A DNA stretch of 9,169 nucleotides, taken from positions 1-9,169 of the forward strand of contig JAUQPQ010000066.1 of assembly GCA_030550295.1 (NCBI GenBank), written 5' to 3'. The position numbers and the translations under genes are program-made. How positions within the stretch are numbered: the stretch's first letter is position 1; each line of letters opens with the position of its first letter. The notes under the pieces are model-generated. The model was not told the DNA's origin. It did no database searches and saw nothing but the letters and a program-made list of their open reading frames with translations. Positions 5,387 through 9,169 of this stretch are shown here, in pieces. Source of the stretch: Chloroflexota bacterium. GTDB taxonomy: Bacteria > Chloroflexota > Dehalococcoidia > SM23-28-2 > HRBIN24.

Positions 5387-5758
5387 TTACTGGACGGCCA
5401 CCACCCGCAGCTCGTTGGCGGCGGCGACCGATGCACCCGGCGTGTTGCACTGCCAATGGTTGCCACTGGGATTGGTGCAGCTGTACCAGGTGCCGGCGGG
5501 GGTCACTAGCCGTACCGTAACCGTGCCCGCAGGAGCGTCGAGATCAAACTCCACCCGATCCAGGACCTGGGGGTTGCTAGCGTTGAGGAAGTACTGGACG
5601 TTAGTGACGTTGTAACCTGAAATGGTGCCGGCACCATCGCCAGCACTGGAAGGGGGTACTGTGTTAGTGCCAGTGAAACCGTAGGCAGCAGCACTGATCA
5701 CTGCTGCTAACGCTAGCAAGGCCGTTATTCGGCCCAACCGCAGAGGAGCAACGTACAT
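5387..5758 (-). CDS. Small exported protein with F-T-x-T-N-T-V-P mature start
   Basis: A 123-residue exported protein, first gene of the cassette. The signal segment has R7, R10 and a hydrophobic core (11-25). Cleavage is predicted before F28, where F28-T-G-T-N-T-V-P35 matches F25-T-A-T-N-T-V-P32 of the RTX protein. The mature part is a compact, beta-rich domain: G-D-G-A-G-T-I-S-G-Y (40-49), V-T-N-V-Q-Y-F-L-N-A-S-N-P (51-63), alternating strands 65-85, and W91-Y-S-C94 with W102-Q-C104, a likely disulfide pair. It ends in L-R-V-V-A-V-Q. Similar small secreted proteins occur beside SipW-like peptidases in Actinobacteria and Chloroflexota, from memory of the family; no enzymatic function is known, and a surface or filament subunit is possible. 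A near-complete anti-16S Shine-Dalgarno (5764-5773) and a good promoter (5814-5842) imply high expression. The peptidase starts 66 bases downstream with no visible terminator between. Confidence 0.8.
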   Translation of the reverse strand: MYVAPLRLGRITALLALAAVISAAAYGFTGTNTVPPSSAGDGAGTISGYNVTNVQYFLNASNPQVLDRVEFDLDAPAGTVTVRLVTPAGTWYSCTNPSGNHWQCNTPGASVAAANELRVVAVQ

Positions 5759-5763
5759 AGGAT

Positions 5764-5773
5764 ATCACCTCCC
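5764..5773 (-). promoter_or_regulatory. Unusually strong ribosome binding site of the exported-protein gene
   Basis: Minus-strand GGGAGGTGAT is complementary to nearly the whole anti-Shine-Dalgarno tail of 16S rRNA and is followed by a 5-base spacer and the ATG at 5758. It is the longest such match in the window and points to an abundant product. Confidence 0.8.
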
Positions 5774-5813
5774 TTAAAACGTGCATCTCAGTCGGTAAGA
5801 CATCCCAAAGATG

Positions 5814-5842
5814 AGTATGTTACAAAAGTCACCAAACGTCAA
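5814..5842 (-). promoter_or_regulatory. Sigma-70-type promoter of the secretion cassette
   Basis: Minus strand: -35 TTGACG (plus 5837-5842), 17-base spacer (5820-5836), -10 CATACT (plus 5814-5819). The predicted start is near 5807, giving about a 49-base leader. A second TTGACA lies just upstream (plus 5853-5858) but has no matching -10. Within the spacer region TGACGTTTGG and TGACTTTTGT form an imperfect 10-base tandem repeat that could bind a regulator. Confidence 0.65.
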
Positions 5843-5898
5843 CAATTTATGGTGTCAAGTAAGTGGGGGAGTCTCTGGCGCATGCGATGGGCAGGCCC

Positions 5899-5904
5899 TA
5901 TACT
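5899..5904 (+). promoter_or_regulatory. -10 element of the enoyl-CoA hydratase gene
   Basis: Plus-strand TATACT lies 22 bases before the ATG at 5927. The -35 is poor (CTGGCG, 5875-5880, 18-base spacer). The leader would be about 16 bases, just enough to hold the AGGAGGGG ribosome binding site at 5915-5922. The promoter is divergent from that of the secretion cassette. Confidence 0.45.
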
Positions 5905-5926
5905 TGGGCCCGAGAGGAGGGGAGCC

Positions 5927-6712
5927 ATGGCCCAGTTCCTGAACATCATATACGAAAAGAGGGGACGGCTCGCTTATGTCACCATCAACCGTCCTGAGAG
6001 GCGGAACGCCATCGACCCTGAAACGAGCAGAGAGCTTTATGAGGCCTTCTGCGACTTTCGCGATGACCCCGAGGTGTGGGCAGCGATCCTGACGGGGGCA
6101 GGGGACGTGGCCTTCTCGGCCGGTGCCGACCTGGTAGCGATGGCCGAGGCGTTCCAAAAGGGAGCGGCCCCTCGCTACGATGTTCCTTTCGGCGGCATTA
6201 CTAGGGGCTTCGAGTGTTGGAAGCCTATTATTGCGGCCATCAACGGCTACTGTTTGGCTGGTGGACTAGAGCTGGCCCTAGCCTGTGATATCCGCATCGC
6301 TGCCGAGCATGCCACCTTCGGCCTCCCCGAGCCTAAGAGGGCTATCATTCCGGGGGCAGGTGGCACCCAGAGGCTACCTAGAGCCATCCCCTTGGCCTAT
6401 GCTATGGAGCTCCTCCTTACCGGCGAGAGGTTCGATGCCCAATGGGCCCTAAGGGCAGGGCTCGTATCTAGGGTGGTGCCCAAGGAGAAACTGATGCCTA
6501 CCTGCGAGGAAGTGGCAGAGAAGATCCTAGAATGCGGCCCCTTGGCGGTGCGGGCCATTAAGCAGGCGGCCCTACGCGGCCTCCAGATGACCTTGGAGGA
6601 GGGGTTGGCCCTAGAGGCCCAACTGGCAGCTGAGGTCTTCCGCAGCGAGGACGCCAGAGAGGGGCCCTTAGCCTTCGCCCAAAAGAGGAAGCCTCAATAC
6701 AAGGGGCGCTAA
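5927..6712 (+). CDS. Enoyl-CoA hydratase/isomerase (crotonase) family protein
   Basis: A 261-residue crotonase-fold enzyme that probably hydrates trans-2-enoyl-CoA in beta-oxidation or a related acyl-CoA pathway; cytoplasmic, normally a hexamer. Signatures: V-T-I-N-R-P-E-R-R-N-A-I (18-29), the oxyanion-hole strands F-S-A-G-A-D-L (63-69) and A-G-G-L-E-L-A (111-117), then P-G-A-G-G-T-Q-R-L (142-150). Both catalytic glutamates of true hydratases are present: E115 in G-G-L-E-L-A-L-A-C-D and E135 in L-P-E-P-K, 20 residues apart as in rat crotonase (E144/E164). The ATG at 5927 was preferred to one 26 codons upstream because AGGAGGGG (5915-5922) precedes it by 4 bases and homology starts there. The substrate chain is unknown. 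It stands alone on this strand, between a divergent and a convergent neighbour, and its stop shares CTAA (6709-6712) with the convergent gene. Confidence 0.93.
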   Translation: MAQFLNIIYEKRGRLAYVTINRPERRNAIDPETSRELYEAFCDFRDDPEVWAAILTGAGDVAFSAGADLVAMAEAFQKGAAPRYDVPFGGITRGFECWKPIIAAINGYCLAGGLELALACDIRIAAEHATFGLPEPKRAIIPGAGGTQRLPRAIPLAYAMELLLTGERFDAQWALRAGLVSRVVPKEKLMPTCEEVAEKILECGPLAVRAIKQAALRGLQMTLEEGLALEAQLAAEVFRSEDAREGPLAFAQKRKPQYKGR

Positions 6713-7062
6713 TTCCAGTGATGGTAGGCAGGTAAGGGCACCAGCCCGGCCAGCACCTCTACGCTTATCTCCCCCACGAAGGGGAGCCAGGCTTGCCACT
6801 CCTCGCGCGCCTTTTGGGCCTGCGCACTCTCCAGCGCCAGCTGCAATGCCCCCTCATCGCGTAGCTGATAGACGGCCGCCCACGTAATCCCATAGCGACG
6901 ACATTGGGCACGGAAGGCCTTCACAATACCAGGGATGGCCATGACGGTAGGGAGATGAGATTCCCGGTACCACCGTAAGAACTGGGGCAGCAGGTCCAAG
7001 GGCACATTCGCCCTCACCACTATCACTGGCGGCCAGACTTGTCTGGACTTCATCCCCCTCAC
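6709..7062 (-). CDS. Small EthD/Dabb-like alpha+beta barrel protein
   Basis: A protein of about 117 residues with a ferredoxin-like pattern resembling dimeric alpha/beta-barrel (EthD/Dabb-type) proteins: strand V-I-V-V-R-A-N-V (13-20), an amphipathic helix with F-L-R-W-Y-R-E-S-H-L-P-T-V (28-40), P-G-I-V-K-A-F-R-A-Q (44-53), strand W-A-A-V-Y-Q-L (60-66), then a helix rich in Ala, Gln and Glu (70-90). The Y-x-x-x-H-L-P pattern is typical of EthD-type domains. Members are small stress or polyketide/catabolic accessory proteins; the role here is unknown. The start is uncertain: GTG at 7062, 11 bases after the upstream gene's stop, or ATG at 7053, directly preceded by GAGGGGG. It is very likely in one operon with the DegV-kinase gene. 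Its TAG overlaps the TAA of the convergent enoyl-CoA hydratase gene. Confidence 0.68.
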   Translation of the reverse strand: MRGMKSRQVWPPVIVVRANVPLDLLPQFLRWYRESHLPTVMAIPGIVKAFRAQCRRYGITWAAVYQLRDEGALQLALESAQAQKAREEWQAWLPFVGEISVEVLAGLVPLPAYHHWN

Positions 7063-7073
7063 TATAACAGGGC

Positions 7074-8516
7074 TTATCCCCCTGGAGACAGGGAGCGCAC
7101 TATCTCGTCCACAACAGGGCTCACATCTTGGGAGGTGTCCACCCGCAGGTGAGGCCTGCCGATGGGCTCCACCTGCGACTGCATCCGCTCATACACCCCA
7201 GGGCCAGCATCTGACCAGTCGTCTGGAGGCCTATGGAGAACCCGACGGTGCAGGCGCTGGCGCACCACCTCAGGGGGGGCATCTACGTGGACCACCACCA
7301 GACGGGCACCACGCCTTTGGGCCACATCATATAGGGGCTGGCGGTGCACCTCCCTTAGATTAGTAGCATCGATGACCACATGTATCCCCGCCTGCAGGAG
7401 CCTATCGGCCAAGGCATGGATGGCCCGAAAGAGGCGCCGGCTCTCCTGTGTCGAATAGGTGGGGCGACCGAAAAGGCGCTTTCGTAAACGATCGCTCTCT
7501 AACACGACCAGAGGGACCCGATCCCCCAGCATGCGGGCAATGGTAGACTTGCCAGTGCCTGGAAGGCCACACAGCACTATGAGGGCCGGATGGGGAGAGG
7601 AAGGAGGAAGAGGGCCCAACGCCCCTTCCAGACGGGCCACGTCCCTGGCCAGCACCTCCCCAGAGCCCATCACTGCATAAGCGATCCCTAAAAAGCCTGG
7701 GCCCACGTGCACCCCCATCACCGGTGTGAACTCCACCACCAGGAGCTCCCACGGCTCCAGCTCCTTCAACCGAAAGGCCAACTGCTGGGCCAACTCTGGG
7801 GCAGCAGCATGCATAACCCCCAGCTGAAAGGGCTGAGAGTAGGGAATCCTCTCCCTAACGGCCGCCACCAGCCTCTCCAATGCCCGCTGGCGGGTGCGCA
7901 CCCGCTCCACAGGCCTCACCTCATCCCCGCGGGCAGACAAGATGGGCTTTATCTGTAGGAGGGCCGTGGCCCAATGCACCACCCAAGGCACCCGCCCCCC
8001 CAAGGCCAGGTAACGCAAGGTGTCCACCATCCCTACGAGCCCCGCCTGAGATGCCACCTGCTGCGCCTCCTCCATACACTCTTTCAGCCCCCCTCCCCGG
8101 GCCGCCGCCCGCGCTGCCGCTAGCACCACAAACCCATGGGCTAAGGCCAAGTTGCGGGAGTCCATCACCTCCACCGGAACCTGGGGCCGCTCTTCCCGAA
8201 AGAGCCTAGCCCCTTCTTGAGCCACCTGGTGGGTTACGCTATAGCGAGAAGAGAAGACGATGCACAGGACAGCCTCCCCCTGGCTAGCCGCCCGTCGGAA
8301 GGCCTCCAGAAAGGCACCCGGAGGAGGGGCAGTAGTAGTAGCCCGAACCCTGCCACTCTCCAGCAGCCGGTAGAACTCACTGGGGGCGATGACGCCGTCC
8401 TCGTAAGTTTGGCCCCCAAGGTGGAGGCGATGAGGCACCACCACTATCCCCAACTCCTCCACCAGCCCCGAAGGTAGACAGGCAGAGCTGTCGGTGACGA
8501 TAACTACTCGGCCCAT
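7074..8516 (-). CDS. DegV-family fatty-acid-binding domain fused to a P-loop (AAA_33-type) kinase
   Basis: A 480-residue two-domain protein. Residues 1-285 form a complete DegV/EDD domain: V-T-D-S-S-A-C-L-P (7-15), T-T-T-A-P-P-P (60-66), S-S-R-Y-S-V-T (89-95), T-L-R-Y-L-A-L-G-G-R-V (166-176), I-K-P-I-L (189-193) and the head-group motif G-V-H270-V-G-P-G (268-274). DegV proteins (FakB in Firmicutes) bind a fatty acid that the separate kinase FakA phosphorylates to acyl-phosphate. Residues 310-478 form a P-loop kinase: G-L-P-G-T-G-K-S-T (317-325), E-S-D-R-L-R-K (340-346), V-V-I-D-A-T-N (380-386) and an Arg-rich lid (420-430). The C-terminal domain is unrelated to FakA but resembles AAA_33/zeta-toxin-like small-molecule kinases. 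A one-chain fatty-acid kinase is a tempting inference; the P-loop target is unknown. The ATG at 8516 has no Shine-Dalgarno, but the domain begins normally there. Confidence 0.9.
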   Translation of the reverse strand: MGRVVIVTDSSACLPSGLVEELGIVVVPHRLHLGGQTYEDGVIAPSEFYRLLESGRVRATTTAPPPGAFLEAFRRAASQGEAVLCIVFSSRYSVTHQVAQEGARLFREERPQVPVEVMDSRNLALAHGFVVLAAARAAARGGGLKECMEEAQQVASQAGLVGMVDTLRYLALGGRVPWVVHWATALLQIKPILSARGDEVRPVERVRTRQRALERLVAAVRERIPYSQPFQLGVMHAAAPELAQQLAFRLKELEPWELLVVEFTPVMGVHVGPGFLGIAYAVMGSGEVLARDVARLEGALGPLPPSSPHPALIVLCGLPGTGKSTIARMLGDRVPLVVLESDRLRKRLFGRPTYSTQESRRLFRAIHALADRLLQAGIHVVIDATNLREVHRQPLYDVAQRRGARLVVVHVDAPPEVVRQRLHRRVLHRPPDDWSDAGPGVYERMQSQVEPIGRPHLRVDTSQDVSPVVDEIVRSLSPGG

Positions 8517-8548
8517 AATGATAAAAGGATGATTGCATACCTGGCACC

Positions 8549-8556
8549 AGTATAAA
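8549..8556. promoter_or_regulatory. Overlapping divergent -10 elements between the DegV-kinase gene and rpsO
   Basis: AGTATAAA reads TATAAA on plus (8551-8556, for rpsO; start near 8562) and TATACT on minus (8554-8549, for the DegV-kinase gene; start near 8542). Neither has a clear -35 at 16-18 bases. Because the two elements share bases, RNA polymerase could use only one at a time, which would make the two transcripts compete. Confidence 0.45.
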
Positions 8557-8569
8557 GGGGGAACCGTTG

Positions 8570-8620
8570 TCCTGGGGAGGCACGGATGTTATACTGAGCC
8601 ACGAGGAGAGAGCCCAGGAG
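8570..8620 (+). promoter_or_regulatory. Structured rpsO leader with mini-ORF; candidate S15 autoregulatory RNA
   Basis: TCCTGGG (8570-8576) is a perfect complement of CCCAGGA (8613-8619). The right arm covers the AGGAG just before the rpsO ATG (8621). Inside the loop GGGGAGG (8574-8580) lies 5 bases before an ATG that opens a three-codon frame, ATG TTA TAC TGA (8586-8597), out of frame with rpsO. A second purine-rich element, GAGGAGAG (8603-8610), follows. S15 is known to repress its own mRNA through leader structures that differ between phyla; whether this one binds S15 is untested. Confidence 0.42.
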
Positions 8621-8887
8621 ATGCTTAAGAGGGGGAAACGTCAACAGATTATCGCCTCCTACCGCCTGCACGACACAGACACGGGGTCACCTGAGGTGCA
8701 AATCGCCCTTCTCACTGCCCGTATAAACCGCCTCACAGATCATCTGCGCGAGCACCGAAAGGACTTCCACTCCCGAAGGGGCCTCATGATGTTGGTAGGA
8801 CGTAGGCGGCGCCTGCTCAGGTACCTAGAGCGGGAAGACCCCGAGCGATATCAGAGGCTTATCACCTCCCTGGGACTCCGCAGGTAA
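8621..8887 (+). CDS. rpsO: 30S ribosomal protein S15
   Basis: Ribosomal protein S15 binds the 16S rRNA central-domain three-way junction early in small-subunit assembly and contributes to an intersubunit bridge. The 88-residue product from the ATG at 8621 aligns end to end with the usual 88-89 residue family: D20-T-G-S-P-E-V-Q-I-A-L-L-T (20-32), the helix L-T-D-H-L-R-E-H-R-K-D-F-H (38-50), S-R-R-G-L (51-55), L-V-G-R-R-R (58-63) and the C-terminal L-G-L-R-R. The frame remains open upstream to a TTG at 8567 with AAGGGGG five bases before it, which would add 18 residues. I prefer 8621 because of family length and because 8567 lies only about 5 bases after the predicted transcription start. rpsO followed by pnp is a widely conserved order. 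Confidence 0.95.
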   Translation: MLKRGKRQQIIASYRLHDTDTGSPEVQIALLTARINRLTDHLREHRKDFHSRRGLMMLVGRRRRLLRYLEREDPERYQRLITSLGLRR

Positions 8888-8955
8888 AAAATCCTCAGGT
8901 AGTGGAAACTTTAACCTTCCAAGCACCCATAGCATCATAAGGGGGTGGCGGGGAG

Positions 8956-9169
8956 ATGAAGGCCATCGCCGTCCAGTCCTTCCGCCGAGAGATAGGAGGA
9001 CGTGACCTCATTATAGAAACAGGCCACCTGGCCCTCCAGGCTAACGGGGCCGTCACCGTGCGCTACGGCGACACGGTGGTGCTAGTAACGGCCTGCATGG
9101 GGCCACCACGGGAGGGGGTAGACTTTGTGCCCCTACTTGTAGACTTCGAAGAACGTCTTTACGCCGCTG
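8956..9169 (+). CDS. pnp: Polyribonucleotide nucleotidyltransferase (PNPase), N-terminal part
   Basis: Partial gene; the first 71 codons are visible and the gene runs off the right edge. PNPase degrades RNA 3' to 5' by phosphorolysis and acts in mRNA turnover as a trimer, in many bacteria within a degradosome. The visible sequence is the beginning of the first RNase PH domain: G-G-R-D-L-I-I-E-T-G (14-23), L-A-L-Q-A-N-G-A-V-T-V-R-Y-G-D-T-V-V-L-V-T-A (25-46) and P-R-E-G-V-D-F-V-P-L-L-V-D-F-E-E-R-L-Y-A-A (51-71), all typical of PNPase. The ATG at 8956 is directly preceded by GGGGAG, with AAGGGGG (8939-8945) ten bases upstream the more likely ribosome binding site. It lies 68 bases after rpsO; a weak 5-bp stem (8903-8907 with 8917-8921) is the only structure seen there and is not a terminator. 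Confidence 0.95.
   Translation, partial: MKAIAVQSFRREIGGRDLIIETGHLALQANGAVTVRYGDTVVLVTACMGPPREGVDFVPLLVDFEERLYAA

Noticed and set aside
5622..5637. Perfect 16-bp palindrome ATGGTGCCGGCACCAT inside the 123-residue exported-protein gene
   Set aside because: It encodes D-G-A-G-T-I in a Gly/Ala-rich stretch where codon choice readily gives palindromes; it is in mid-gene with no second copy seen. A regulatory role is possible but unsupported.
1..9169. CRISPR arrays, tRNA or rRNA genes, insertion sequences, phage attachment sites
   Set aside because: No regularly spaced repeats, no tRNA or rRNA sequence features, and no transposase or integrase motifs were found on either strand.

Overview
The window is a compact, GC-rich bacterial chromosome segment with little intergenic space. 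Two convergent gene pairs even share stop-codon bases, and the longest gaps without a gene are about 137 bases (819-955) and 168 bases (5759-5926, divergent promoters). Gene content is housekeeping (CTP synthase, ribosomal protein S15, PNPase) plus accessory exported-protein genes. The archaeal/ER-type signal peptidase with a DUF5305-like region, the secreted proteins with an F-T-x-T-N-T-V-P mature start, the AGG/AGA arginine codons and the DUF2269-like membrane protein fit Chloroflexota or a related largely monoderm lineage, possibly thermophilic. This is a low-confidence inference; no RNA gene or marker phylogeny is available in the window.

Layout. (1) 1-818, minus strand: a ParB/sulfiredoxin-fold protein, then a 39-residue single-pass membrane protein with its own consensus promoter, then the 5' part of an MBL-fold hydrolase that runs off the window. 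(2) 888-3057, plus strand: a consensus promoter, a short attenuator-like leader and pyrG, followed five bases later by a four-helix membrane protein. (3) 5842-3054, minus strand: a secretion cassette, made of a small exported protein with a very strong ribosome binding site, a signal peptidase fused to a DUF5305-like ectodomain and a cytoplasmic coiled coil, and a small exported RTX-repeat protein whose start overlaps the peptidase stop. (4) 5899-6712, plus strand: an enoyl-CoA hydratase, divergent from the cassette. (5) 8516-6709, minus strand: a DegV fatty-acid-binding domain fused to a P-loop kinase, followed by a small EthD/Dabb-like protein. (6) 8549-9169, plus strand: rpsO with a structured leader, then the start of pnp.

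How they may work together. The strongest candidate for a little-described system is region 3. A dedicated Ser/His signal peptidase is encoded between two putative substrates that are unrelated in their mature parts but share the same cleavage-site motif. The peptidase is fused to what is usually a separate partner domain. Other points of interest are a pyrG leader whose parts match the CTP-sensing reiterative-transcription attenuator of Bacillus, a DegV-kinase fusion that could combine fatty-acid binding and phosphorylation in one chain, and an rpsO leader in which a stem masks the Shine-Dalgarno sequence and encloses a three-codon mini-ORF.
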